A stretch of 64,000 nucleotides of DNA, taken from contig NZ_JBNGOS010000029.1 of NCBI RefSeq assembly GCF_050589685.1, positions 1 through 64,000 on the forward strand, given 5' to 3'. Below are positions 45,217-54,851 of this stretch, in pieces; position 1 is the stretch's first letter; every line of letters begins with the position of its first letter. The notes beneath the pieces were generated by a model, which ran no database searches, was not told the origin of the DNA, and saw nothing but the letters and a program-made list of their open reading frames with translations. The stretch is from Saccharicrinis sp050589685. GTDB lineage: Bacteria; Bacteroidota; Bacteroidia; Bacteroidales; Marinilabiliaceae. Both the position numbers and the translations under genes were made by a program.

Positions 45217-45290
45217 TTTAAAAATAATTTAACATTTATTGTTGATTTATTTCACTAGCCGCATGGATAATTTTCCTTATCCATCCAAGC

Positions 45291-46649
45291 CTATGCGGCA
45301 GTAGCTTTATTTAACTTACGAAACTCTTTAATCATGAAACACACACACACTAACGCCGCCATGGTATCGGAAACCGGTGCCGAGAACCACACCCCGTTAA
45401 GTCCATAATAATTAGGGAGAATAAATAGAAGAGGTATTAAAAAAATAACCTGACGCAACAAGGATAAGAAAGCAGACACGCCTGCTTTGCCTATGGACTG
45501 GTAATAATTACCCATCACTATTTGAAAACCTATAAAAGGTAAAGCAAGTAAAAATATACGCAAACCTTTAATTCCTATCCTTAACAATTCTGCATCTTCA
45601 TTATTAAACAATCTAATGATGGGAACTGGTAATACCTGGGCAATCACAAAACCAATCAAGGATATAACCGTTGCCGATACAATAGATACCAGCAATGTCT
45701 GCTTCACTCTTTTATATTTTTTAGCACCCACATTGAACCCTATAATCGGCTGATTGGCCATGGTAATAGCCATGATGGTCATCACCAACAGCATGGTAAT
45801 ACTGATAATTACGCCCATGGCACCGATGGCCATATCACTTCCGTATTTTATCAGTTGAATATTATATATTCCAAAAACAGCACTAGAAGCCAACTGCATA
45901 CTAAAAGGAGCAAAGCCAATGCTAATAATATACCAAACAATATCGCCCTTGAGCTTAAGTCTGCAATTACGCAGTTTAATCACGGAACGCTTACTCTTAA
46001 AGTGGGCAATGACCCATACGGTCAGCACAACTTGAGAAAGAACCGTAGCGTATGCTGCCCCCTTCACCCCCATTTCAAGGTGAATAATAAAGATATAATC
46101 CAGTAAAATATTCAATCCGGCACTAATCAGCATCGAGATCATGGCAACATTAGCACTTCCTTCGGAACGGATTAAATTATTAAGGGCATATCCTAAGATA
46201 TTAAAAATACTACCACCCAAAATAATATAGAGGTATTCCTTTGCATAATCATAGGTTTGTTGGTTGACGCCAAAAAATTGCAACAAGGGGTCACTGATCA
46301 AGAATCCAATGGCTGTAATTATCGCCGACACAACAATCATTAATATAAAAGCATTCCCCAAAACCTGCTCCGCTCTTTCAAAGTCCTTTTTACCCAGGTT
46401 AATAGATATCCGAACCCCGGCTCCCATGCCCACCATCATACCAAAAGCCATCATGATGATCATCACCGGAAATATGGCGCTTAAGCCGGCCAAAGCCAAG
46501 GCGCCAACTCCTTGCCCAATAAATATTCTATCTACAATATTGTATAACGAGTTGATGATTACCCCTGCAAAAGCTGGCAGAAAATATTTCCAAAGTAACT
46601 TCGGAACAGATTCAAACTCTAATTCCCGAATTCTCCCCTCCTGGCGCAT
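45291..46649 (-). CDS. MATE family efflux transporter
   Basis: 452-residue inner-membrane protein with about 12 transmembrane segments and the MATE/NorM domain twice. Typical segments are NIVDRIFIGQGVGALALAGLS and GFNVGAKKYKRVKQTL. Such proteins export cationic drugs or metabolites with Na+ or H+. The stop codon lies inside a hairpin (GCCGCAT at 45258-45264, ATGCGGC at 45293-45299). Its start is 459 nt from the next gene. Confidence 0.93.
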   Translation of the reverse strand: MRQEGRIRELEFESVPKLLWKYFLPAFAGVIINSLYNIVDRIFIGQGVGALALAGLSAIFPVMIIMMAFGMMVGMGAGVRISINLGKKDFERAEQVLGNAFILMIVVSAIITAIGFLISDPLLQFFGVNQQTYDYAKEYLYIILGGSIFNILGYALNNLIRSEGSANVAMISMLISAGLNILLDYIFIIHLEMGVKGAAYATVLSQVVLTVWVIAHFKSKRSVIKLRNCRLKLKGDIVWYIISIGFAPFSMQLASSAVFGIYNIQLIKYGSDMAIGAMGVIISITMLLVMTIMAITMANQPIIGFNVGAKKYKRVKQTLLVSIVSATVISLIGFVIAQVLPVPIIRLFNNEDAELLRIGIKGLRIFLLALPFIGFQIVMGNYYQSIGKAGVSAFLSLLRQVIFLIPLLFILPNYYGLNGVWFSAPVSDTMAALVCVCFMIKEFRKLNKATAA

Positions 46650-47108
46650 GTATCCAAATTAGTTGTGAAAAACCTTATCAAAAAGGCGGTCAAAGGTAAC
46701 AATACAATTTTTGCAAGCAGGAAAAAGATGGTTAAACATATTTAAAAAGTCTTTGCAAGAAAGACGTAAATACCCTGTTATCTATTCCGGAAAAATACGC
46801 CTCCTGTTTATGACGTTTTTTAATAATTGGCTTGCTTCACTTACTGATACGGCTTCTGCTTTCCCCTTAGCCCCGGTACCGGGTGAAGTACGGCTACGAA
46901 GCAACCGGGATAGGCACATTCTCCAAGTCTGCAAAAAGTAGACCGCTATTTGGGTTACCATGGGGTTACTTATTTTACCCTTGTCAACAAACCGCTTTGT
47001 ACAATCACTACTATATCCGGTAAAAAAAAATCGCTTAACGAATAGGGGAAAATGCGCCCAGCAATGTCTTATATACAGTAACAGGAAGTCTAATTTAAAT
47101 ATAGGATC
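46650..47108. other. Intergenic region, nothing recognised
   Basis: 459 nt between divergent genes. Contains a 12-nt perfect palindrome CCCGGTACCGGG (46872-46883). No gene or RNA family was recognised. Confidence 0.4.
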
Positions 47109-48419
47109 ATGAAAAATTCAAATATTAATCTCCGTTTAGTAATGTTGCTTTCGATTTTCATCATGGTAGTAGGCATTGTACCCGCATCAATTTGCGCAGC
47201 TCCCATTTTTGAAGAGGAAGACATTATACCGGATACGCTTAATACGGTTCAGTACCGGGGTAAAATTATCGATAGCGATTCTCGCAACCCATTGGTTTTT
47301 GCCACACTGACTATCGATGGAACAAACTTTGCCACCGTATCCAATTCCGAGGGGTACTTTTTGCTTAAGGTTCCTAAAGATTTGCCTATTAGCACAAAGA
47401 TAATGGTATCGTACCTGGGGTATAAAAGCAAACACATCGCACTTTCGGAATTAAAACCCGATAAAAACAGAATTGAACTCGATTTACTGTCTATCTCCCT
47501 TTCTGAGATAAATGTTGCACCTAAAGACGCCCACCAAATTATCCGGGAAGTGATTCACAACAAGCGAAACAACTATATGCAGCAGCCCGTACGAATGACT
47601 ACTTTTTATCGTGAGACCATACAACGAAGACGATCTTATGTATCATTGACAGAGGCGGTTATCGACGTACACAAACAACCCTATTCCAATCATCGTTTGG
47701 ATGGATTAAAACTTTATAAGGCACGTAAAGATGCTGATTATTCCAAAATGGATACCATCACTTTCAAATTACAAGGCGGTCCTTATTCCACATTGATGTT
47801 GGATATTATGAAAGATCCCTATAGTATCCTTACTGTTGAAGATTTGGATTATTACCATTTTAAGTTAGATAATATAACCAAGGTCGACAATAAAATTATA
47901 TATGTCATCGACTTTAAACAAAAAGAATATATCGAAGACCCATTGTTTTATGGCAAATTGTATGTTGATGTAGAATCGATGGCGATCACCAGTGCCAATT
48001 ACAGTATAAATATCGAAGACAAGAACAAGGCATCGGCTATGTTTATAAAACGCAAACCCGCCGGAGCCAGGGTATATCCGACCGAGGCAAGCTATTTGGT
48101 GAATTACCGTAAGCAGGACGGAAAGTATATGTACAGTTATTCCAGGGGTCAAATCACCTTTAAAATCAACTGGAAGAAAAAGTTCTTCAACACGTATTAC
48201 ACCTCAACCATCGAAATGGCTATGACCGATTGGAAAAGATCATTGGATAGGCCATACAAGGTGAACGAACGCATCAAGCACAATATTATATTGCATGATC
48301 ATGTCGAGGGGTTTTCCGATCCGCAGTTTTGGGGCGATTATAATGTCATAGAACCTGAAGCTTCCATCGAGTCCGTGATTAAGAAAATTAAAAAGAGATT
48401 GGAAAAACGAGAAAAGTAA
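47109..48419 (+). CDS. Carboxypeptidase-regulatory-like domain protein of unknown function, envelope-associated
   Basis: 436-residue protein with a signal peptide (MKNSNINLRLVMLLSIFIM through PASICA), a carboxypeptidase-D-like beta-sandwich (YRGKIIDSDSRNPLVFATLT, then NSEGYFLLKVP and YLGYKSKHI), and a longer region typical of uncharacterised Bacteroidota envelope proteins. It is not followed by a barrel gene. Function unknown. A terminator follows at 48547-48584. Confidence 0.85.
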   Translation: MKNSNINLRLVMLLSIFIMVVGIVPASICAAPIFEEEDIIPDTLNTVQYRGKIIDSDSRNPLVFATLTIDGTNFATVSNSEGYFLLKVPKDLPISTKIMVSYLGYKSKHIALSELKPDKNRIELDLLSISLSEINVAPKDAHQIIREVIHNKRNNYMQQPVRMTTFYRETIQRRRSYVSLTEAVIDVHKQPYSNHRLDGLKLYKARKDADYSKMDTITFKLQGGPYSTLMLDIMKDPYSILTVEDLDYYHFKLDNITKVDNKIIYVIDFKQKEYIEDPLFYGKLYVDVESMAITSANYSINIEDKNKASAMFIKRKPAGARVYPTEASYLVNYRKQDGKYMYSYSRGQITFKINWKKKFFNTYYTSTIEMAMTDWKRSLDRPYKVNERIKHNIILHDHVEGFSDPQFWGDYNVIEPEASIESVIKKIKKRLEKREK

Positions 48420-48546
48420 TCCCTGCGATTATTCAGGCAGTAAATAAATATGAAGTAAATACAAGTCCCATCACAGCATGTCGCACAGATAATAAACATA
48501 TAGACTGACAAGACTGATCCGTTATTCCAAAACAACATGTAGGATG

Positions 48547-48584
48547 AGCCCCCAATAGAAACAATTCTTTTTGGGGCTTTTTTT
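48547..48584 (+). terminator. Intrinsic terminator
   Basis: Stem AGCCCC (48547-48552) with GGGGCT (48573-48578), 20-nt loop, followed by seven T residues. It ends the transcript of the upstream envelope protein gene. Confidence 0.75.
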
Positions 48585-48643
48585 CAGGCGTATGATTTCC
48601 ATTTGGCTACAACCACCTATCAATCCTCCCGGAACATAATCCT

Positions 48644-48682
48644 CGATCTGTCATTAGGAACCTGAAAAACACCTTAATATCA
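48644..48682 (+). repeat. Dispersed intergenic repeat B, copy 3
   Basis: Contains ATCTGTCATTAGGAA then TGAAAAACACC. Matches copies at 5030 and 38168; here no adjacent repeat A was seen. Confidence 0.45.
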
Positions 48683-48929
48683 GCCGTATCGAGGAAATCC
48701 CGGTTTAAGACATCTCACATTGCTGTGTTGTAAGTGGAATTTAGGTTTGGAGCTTAAAAATGCCGGCAGTATTCAAGATAACCCGGTACACAAAATGAGG
48801 AAATGTGACGGTAACAAGCCAAAAAATTACGGCTTAGTGTATTGCATAACAACAGGTATTAATTAACTTCGCAGCCGAAAACGGCAATGAACGATATTGC
48901 CTCGGATTAATTATTAAAGACTTACGATA

Positions 48930-50081
48930 TTGAAACTGATTGCAAAAACATTTCATGGGCTGGAAGAGGTTCTGGCTGAAGAGCTAAAGGAAATAGGAGC
49001 TCAGGAAGTCAAAGCGGTAAACAGGGCCGTTGAGTTTGAGGGAGACAAGGAAATTTTATACAAGGCCAACTTGCAGTTAAGAACGGCAATCAGAATTTTA
49101 CTTCCTATTCATCATTTCACCGCCAAAAACGATCAGGAACTGTATGATGGCGTCAAAAAATTTGACTGGTCATCGATCATGAGCGTTAAGGAGACCTTGG
49201 CTATTGATCCGGTGGTTTTTTCGGAAGTATTTACGCATTCGCAATATGTGGCCCTGAAAATGAAGGATGCCATTGTCGATCAGTTTCGCGAAAAAGAAGG
49301 AAAAAGGCCTTCGGTAGACGTAGAGAACCCCAACATTCGTTTGGTGATACACCTGGCCAGGGAAAAGGCTACTATTTCGCTGGACAGTTCCGGTGATTCT
49401 TTGCACAAAAGAGGGTATCGAATGGGTCAGCACAAAGCGCCCCTGAATGAAGTATTGGCCGCAGGTATGGTGATGCTTTCAGGCTGGGACAAAAAAATGC
49501 CCCTGATTGATCCGATGTGCGGTTCCGGAACTATCTTGATGGAGGCGGTGATGTTCGCAAAAAACTATCCTCCGGGCCTGCATAAGAAATCCTTTGGATT
49601 CATGGGATGGAAAGATTACGATGAGACACTTTGGAATAAAGTAGTTGAAGAGGCAAAAGAAAATATTTCGCATCCTCGCTTAAGAATATTCGGAAGCGAT
49701 GCCAATATAAAAGCCATTGATGTGGCAAGGGAATCTGCACTGCAATTCAGGTTTAACCGCGACATTAACTTTTCCGTTACTTCCTTTGAGCGCTTGGAAC
49801 CCCAATACCCGAAAGGCATGATCATTATGAATCCGCCCTACGGAGAACGTTTGATGAAGGACAAAGATATTGTTGATTTTTATAGAATGATTGGAAATCA
49901 GCTAAAGAAAACTTTCACGGGATATGACGCATGGGTAATTACCTCGGATAAAGAGGCCTTGAAAAATGTGGGTTTAAAACCACTGGAGAAATTAAAACTT
50001 TTTAACGGCGGACTGGAATGTGGTTTCCACAAATTCAACCTTTACGACGGAACCATGAAGAAGATCATTAAGTTTAGATAA
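48930..50081 (+). CDS. THUMP-domain 23S rRNA (guanine-N2) methyltransferase, RlmL N-terminal-like
   Basis: 383-residue class I SAM-dependent RNA methyltransferase. An N-terminal THUMP domain (KLIAKTFHGLEEVLAEEL, to about residue 160) precedes the methyltransferase domain with PLIDPMCGSGTILMEA (SAM loop) and the catalytic motif MNPPYGERL. It corresponds to the part of RlmL that modifies G2445, without RlmK. The only start consistent with the N-terminus is a TTG at 48930; an in-frame TAA lies 15 nt upstream, and there is no ATG. Confidence 0.92.
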   Translation: MKLIAKTFHGLEEVLAEELKEIGAQEVKAVNRAVEFEGDKEILYKANLQLRTAIRILLPIHHFTAKNDQELYDGVKKFDWSSIMSVKETLAIDPVVFSEVFTHSQYVALKMKDAIVDQFREKEGKRPSVDVENPNIRLVIHLAREKATISLDSSGDSLHKRGYRMGQHKAPLNEVLAAGMVMLSGWDKKMPLIDPMCGSGTILMEAVMFAKNYPPGLHKKSFGFMGWKDYDETLWNKVVEEAKENISHPRLRIFGSDANIKAIDVARESALQFRFNRDINFSVTSFERLEPQYPKGMIIMNPPYGERLMKDKDIVDFYRMIGNQLKKTFTGYDAWVITSDKEALKNVGLKPLEKLKLFNGGLECGFHKFNLYDGTMKKIIKFR

Positions 50082-50170
50082 TCGACCACGGCGATGGGTA
50101 TAACCTTCCGCCATCCGTAAGAACAGTGGATCCTTCGGGATTACAATCCAAATAAACAAACAACTATACC

Positions 50171-50218
50171 ATAAAACAACAGCCATCAAAAGCTAGCTTT
50201 TGATGGCTGTTGTTTTAT
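50171..50218. terminator. 48-nt perfect palindrome, bidirectional terminator
   Basis: Perfect 48-nt palindrome centred on AGCT|AGCT (50194/50195), between the convergent rRNA methyltransferase and serB genes, with T-rich outer arms on both strands. It should terminate from both sides. Confidence 0.85.
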
Positions 50219-50286
50219 ATTTTAAATGCTTTTTATAATCTCTATTACAAAATCCGGGTAAAACGAAGGACCGTAGGTTAAAATAC

Positions 50287-51510
50287 CTATTTATTGATCT
50301 CCCTGTCCCTAAATCCCAGCATATATAAAATAGCATCCAGCCCAATGGTGGATATGGAATTATCGGCCCCGGCCTTTACCTTTGGTTTCGCGTGAAAGGC
50401 AATCCCCAGTCCCGCAAGCTGTAACATGGGCAGGTCATTTGAACCATCACCCACAGCAATAACCTGATCCAGATGAATATCTTCCTTAAAAGCCAATAGT
50501 TTCAAAAGCTCAGCTTTACGCTTACCATCCACAATGTCGCCCACATGTTTCCCTGTTAACTTTCCTTTCTTAATCTCCAGTTCGTTGGAAAATACGTAAT
50601 CAACACCCAGCTTAGCTTTCAGATAATTACCAAAATAGTTGAATCCGCCTGATAGAATAGCTGTTCTGTACCCATATTTATTCAAGGTCTTCATTAAACG
50701 CTCTGCACCTTCGGTAATGGGAAGGTTTTCGGCGACTTCCTTCATCACGCTCTCATTCAGCCCCTTAAGCAAAGATACTCTTTGCACAAAACTTTCGTTA
50801 AAATCGATTTCACCCCGCATGGCTGCTTCGGTAATCTTTTTCACCTTATCGCCAACACCAGCTTTTTCGGCCAGCTCGTCGATTACTTCAGCCTGAATAA
50901 GGGTAGAATCCATATCAAAACATACCAGGCGGCGGTTTCTGCGGAAGATATTGTCTTCCTGAAAAGCAATGTCCACACCAATTTTCCCGGAAAGCTCCAT
51001 AAAGTCGCTTTTCATGATCTCCGCATCGATGGGTGTACCCCTTACCGAAAACTCAACCACGGCCTTATTATGTGTAGGTTCCGAGTTCAGATCAATCCTG
51101 CCGGACAGCCTGGTGATGGTATCAATATTTAATTGCTGCGAGGAGATAACCCTGGTAACTTTAGCCAAATGTTCTGCTGTAATTTTACGGGCCAACAATG
51201 TAATGATATAACGCTCCTTCCCTTGGTGCGACACCCATTCGGCATATCTTGCATCGGATATCGGGGTAAACTTAATTTTAACGCCTATTTCGTACGATTT
51301 AAACAGTAAATCTTTTAAGATGGGTGCAGACTCATAGGCCTGGGGTACTTCAAACAAGATTCCCAAGCCCAAATCGTCGTGGATTACGGCCTGACCGATA
51401 TCTAAAATTTGAACATTGTAATGCGATAATATTTCTGTGAGGGAAGATGTAAGTCCCGGCTTGTCATCACCGGAAATATTTACAAGGATAATTTCTCTAT
51501 TGTTAGCCAT
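50287..51510 (-). CDS. serB: Phosphoserine phosphatase with N-terminal ACT domains
   Basis: Final enzyme of serine biosynthesis. An N-terminal ACT region of about 180 residues (EIILVNISGDDKPGLTSSL, then RYIITLLARKITAEHLAKV) precedes the HAD domain with the catalytic Asp in CFDMDSTLI and the metal-site loop VAVGDGSNDLPML (quoted in part). The frame opens at 51537, but the ATG at 51508-51510 (MANNREIILV) gives the usual N-terminus and is preferred. Confidence 0.94.
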   Translation of the reverse strand: MANNREIILVNISGDDKPGLTSSLTEILSHYNVQILDIGQAVIHDDLGLGILFEVPQAYESAPILKDLLFKSYEIGVKIKFTPISDARYAEWVSHQGKERYIITLLARKITAEHLAKVTRVISSQQLNIDTITRLSGRIDLNSEPTHNKAVVEFSVRGTPIDAEIMKSDFMELSGKIGVDIAFQEDNIFRRNRRLVCFDMDSTLIQAEVIDELAEKAGVGDKVKKITEAAMRGEIDFNESFVQRVSLLKGLNESVMKEVAENLPITEGAERLMKTLNKYGYRTAILSGGFNYFGNYLKAKLGVDYVFSNELEIKKGKLTGKHVGDIVDGKRKAELLKLLAFKEDIHLDQVIAVGDGSNDLPMLQLAGLGIAFHAKPKVKAGADNSISTIGLDAILYMLGFRDREINK

Positions 51511-51744
51511 GTTTAATTTAATGTTTACAATAAACAAATGTAATAAATCATCGTTTACCCATCCTTTGGGAAGACCTAAAATAGTGACTTATTTCATCTT
51601 TTTTAACATTGATGCTACAGATCAGGCCTAATTAGTGATTAAAATGCCCGAAAGCCTGTGTTGAATTTTGAAAATGAAACACATAGTTTACCGTTACCAA
51701 TAAATCATTGTTGCCACAATTAAGTACCGGGCACAGATCATCGG

Positions 51745-51960
51745 TTACATCTTTCTGATCTCGCGCAATAGGTATTCCAAACCATTCAGTTTGATTTCAT
51801 ACAAGGTAGCCAACAGCATTCCCAATTTCCCTTCCGGAAAACCTTTTTGATGGTACCAGGCGAGGTAAAACTCGGGTAAATCACATAGTATGGTACCTTT
51901 GTATTTTCCGTATGGCATGCGCATTTTAACCAATTCAAGCAATATATTTTTATCTACCAT
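51745..51960 (-). CDS. DUF3820 family protein
   Basis: 71-residue protein with the DUF3820 pattern MPYGKYKGTILCDLPEFYLAWY and a following GFPEGKLG. Members are small, putative quorum-type or nucleic-acid-related proteins of unknown function. It stands alone with a long upstream gap. Confidence 0.85.
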   Translation of the reverse strand: MVDKNILLELVKMRMPYGKYKGTILCDLPEFYLAWYHQKGFPEGKLGMLLATLYEIKLNGLEYLLREIRKM

Positions 51961-52571
51961 GGCTGAAAAATCTTTCTGATGCTTTTAGCTGATAACGCTA
52001 AAAAAACTGTTTCTCTATTACGTAGTATCATTCCACAAGGAATTAAAACCGGTGTTCTTCTGTTTTAGCCCGCCATATCCATTAGAAATCCTGTTATGCA
52101 CCGCTAATACATCATCCGGGTTAACGATATAGTAGTCTTATAAAAAATAAAACTCCGCAAATAAACATTGCGGAGCTTCTTGTTCCCAAATTTGATTGTC
52201 ATCCCATAAAATATATTTTACAATAATTCTTATCGGTTTTACAGACTGTATACAAAAGTAAAAAAGTTATTGACCTAAGCCAATATTTGAATAAAAAATA
52301 TACTTTGAACCACGCTTTCTAAACTTTACCGATGGTTTATATGTTAATAACATGTTACAAAGGATTACTTCATGCAAAGCGCCATGGTCAAACTTAGGTA
52401 TTCCTCTTATCACACAAGCCAATAGCCCGTCCCGGGCATAAATTGGGAGTTAAATTTGATGGGGAGTACACCGTCTGTGTCGGGCAGGCATCTGATTATG
52501 GAATTGTCCAACGGGTAATCTGGAATAACTTTTAAATTGAGACTTTAGTGAACTAAAGAAAACATAGACAT
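51961..52571. other. Intergenic region with repeat A remnant
   Basis: 611-nt gap. 52066-52102 holds a degenerate inverted remnant of repeat A (on the minus strand GCATAACAGGATTTC then TAATGGATATGGCGGG). A strong hairpin at 52153-52175 is listed separately. No coding gene was seen. Confidence 0.45.
52143..52175 (-). terminator. Orphan terminator-like hairpin on the minus strand
   Basis: On the minus strand CTCCGCAA (52168-52175) pairs with TTGCGGAG (52153-52160), then a T-rich tail. No minus-strand gene lies upstream, so it may end an unannotated small RNA, or the transcript may come from beyond the visible ORF. Confidence 0.5.
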
Positions 52572-54593
52572 ATGAATACCTACATATATAAAAATGCTTT
52601 GGCTAAGGAAACAAGCCCTTATTTGTTGATGCACGCCAACAACCCGGTATATTGGTACCCTTGGGGGAAAAATGCCTTACAAAAAGCTGAGAAAAACAAT
52701 AAATTAATCGTTATTTCAATAGGATATGCCGCCTGCCATTGGTGCCATGTGATGGAAGAGGAGAGCTTTAGCGACCAACAGGTGGCGGATGTGATGAACA
52801 ATAATTTCATATCCATCAAGATAGACAGAGAGGAGCGTCCTGATCTGGATCAATTGTTTATGGATGTGGCCCATTTAACGACAGGCAAAGGAGGATGGCC
52901 CCTAAATATTATCGCCTTGCCCGATGGCAGACCCGTATTTGCGGGCACCTATTTCCAAAAACGCCAGTGGCTGAATTTGTTAAACGAGATTCAGCAAATA
53001 TTTTTAAAGTCTCCCGAGCGGTTGGACCAGTTGGCAAAACAAATAAAACAGGGTATTGAAAGGATGGATTTTGTCGGTCTGGTGAAAGATTCCGCCTTGT
53101 TTACCGTGGAAACCATGGACCATACCATAGAATCATGGAAGGATAACCTCGATTTTGAATGGGGAGGCAACAAAGGGGCACCTAAGTTCCCCATGCCTGT
53201 GGAGTACAGCTTCCTGCTTTCTTATCTGTTTAAAAAATCCAATACCGACATCGAAAAATACATTAACCTATCCTTGTCCAGAATGGCCTGGGGTGGGATC
53301 TACGACCATGTTGGCGGTGGTTTTTCGAGATATTCGGTCGATGCCTATTGGAAAGTGCCTCACTTTGAAAAAATGTTGTACGACCAGGGGCAACTGCTCG
53401 AAGTGTATGCCAATGCCTATCAGCTCACCCACAACCCATTATTCAAGCAAATCGTGGAAGAAACGGTCACGTTCGTAAACCGCGAATTGAAATCTCCAAC
53501 AGGCGGTTATTATGCCTCACTGGATGCGGATAGCGAAGGGGCCGAAGGGAAATATTATGTCTGGACAAAAAGCGAGGTGACGGAACTGCTCCATCAGGAT
53601 GCCGAACTTTTTTGCGCATTTTACAACATCTCTGATATCGGAAATTGGGAATATGGTGCCAACGTATTGTTTCAGACCTCTTCCATTGAACAATTCGCCC
53701 ATGATCGTGCATTAAATGCAAAAGATTTATCCACCCTCCTGAAAAAAGGCAAAAGAATTTTATTTGAAGCCAGAAACAAAAGGGAACGCCCCGGTTTGGA
53801 CGACAAAATACTGACTTCGTGGAATGCGATTATCATCAAGGGTCTGGTTCATGCTTACAGAGCCACAGGACAGCACTCATACCTGAAGGATGCCATCCAT
53901 GCTTCAGAATTCCTTGTGCGCAAAGCATTTAAAACTGACGGAGGCCTTTGGAGGAGTCTGAAAGGGCAAAAGGGTACCATCAATGCCTTCCTGGACGACT
54001 ATGCGCTTCTGATTGACGCTTGGATAGACCTGTATCAGGTTACTTTTAACGAGGATTGGCTTTTTAACGCCAGGGACTTATGCGAATATGCGACCTGTCA
54101 TTTCTTTAACGAGGATAACCAATTGTTTTATTATACCTCCATCCTGGACGATCCTTTGATGATCAGAAAATCCGAGCTGTCCGATAACGTAATACCTGCA
54201 TCAAATTCTGTGATGGCGGTTAATCTTTATCGCTTGAGCAAGTATTTCTTGAACAAAGAAGCTTATTCAACCTCGTTGCAAATGCTTAAAAACCTGTCCG
54301 GAAGAATTGATCAACATGGTAAATATTACGCCAACTGGCAGCGACTTAAGCTGTTCTTCATCCACGAAAATTATGAATTGGTAATTTCAGGGGAAGGCAA
54401 GGAAAAAGCCAGGGATGAATTCCTGATGGACTTTAATCCTTTTGTTTTTATTGCAGCAGAAAGCGAGAAAATTCCTGTGGCAAAAGGAAAACGAAATAAA
54501 CAACTCACGTTTTATCTCTGCAAAAACAATGCCTGCAAACTACCCATCCAGTCCATTTTAGGACTTAGAAAGTTGATGAGCACGACACCGTAA
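52572..54593 (+). CDS. Thioredoxin-domain protein of the YyaL/SPATA20 (DUF255) family
   Basis: 673-residue protein. The N-terminal thioredoxin-like domain has the motif YAACHWCHVMEEESF (CxxC at Cys55/Cys58), and the rest is an (alpha/alpha)6 barrel as in YyaL (GGIYDHVGGGFSRYSVD and YASLDADSEGAEGKYY). Function is not established in bacteria. No signal peptide seen, so probably cytosolic. A terminator follows. Confidence 0.9.
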   Translation: MNTYIYKNALAKETSPYLLMHANNPVYWYPWGKNALQKAEKNNKLIVISIGYAACHWCHVMEEESFSDQQVADVMNNNFISIKIDREERPDLDQLFMDVAHLTTGKGGWPLNIIALPDGRPVFAGTYFQKRQWLNLLNEIQQIFLKSPERLDQLAKQIKQGIERMDFVGLVKDSALFTVETMDHTIESWKDNLDFEWGGNKGAPKFPMPVEYSFLLSYLFKKSNTDIEKYINLSLSRMAWGGIYDHVGGGFSRYSVDAYWKVPHFEKMLYDQGQLLEVYANAYQLTHNPLFKQIVEETVTFVNRELKSPTGGYYASLDADSEGAEGKYYVWTKSEVTELLHQDAELFCAFYNISDIGNWEYGANVLFQTSSIEQFAHDRALNAKDLSTLLKKGKRILFEARNKRERPGLDDKILTSWNAIIIKGLVHAYRATGQHSYLKDAIHASEFLVRKAFKTDGGLWRSLKGQKGTINAFLDDYALLIDAWIDLYQVTFNEDWLFNARDLCEYATCHFFNEDNQLFYYTSILDDPLMIRKSELSDNVIPASNSVMAVNLYRLSKYFLNKEAYSTSLQMLKNLSGRIDQHGKYYANWQRLKLFFIHENYELVISGEGKEKARDEFLMDFNPFVFIAAESEKIPVAKGKRNKQLTFYLCKNNACKLPIQSILGLRKLMSTTP

Positions 54594-54735
54594 TTTTTTT
54601 TAGCCAAAGAATTATTTACTTAAATAGCTTTTTCTATATTTGAAATTCTTTTTTCTAGCCTGCTTTATTTCATGATATTTTTGAATATTGCACCCAAAGC
54701 CGATTCAGTCCAGGCTATATATCGAGGGTTATCCC

Positions 54736-54769
54736 CCGAAAAAGCTTAAGGACACTTTTTCGGCTTTTA
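54736..54769 (+). terminator. Intrinsic terminator after the YyaL-like gene
   Basis: 9-bp perfect stem CCGAAAAAG (54736-54744) and CTTTTTCGG (54755-54763), 10-nt loop, then CTTTTA. About 140 nt after the stop. Confidence 0.65.
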
Positions 54770-54851
54770 TCTGTAATAAGCAAAAAGTAAAAAACACTTG
54801 AATTATTCAGGCCGGTATTATAATACTTACTGTTGACCTGAAATAAACAAG

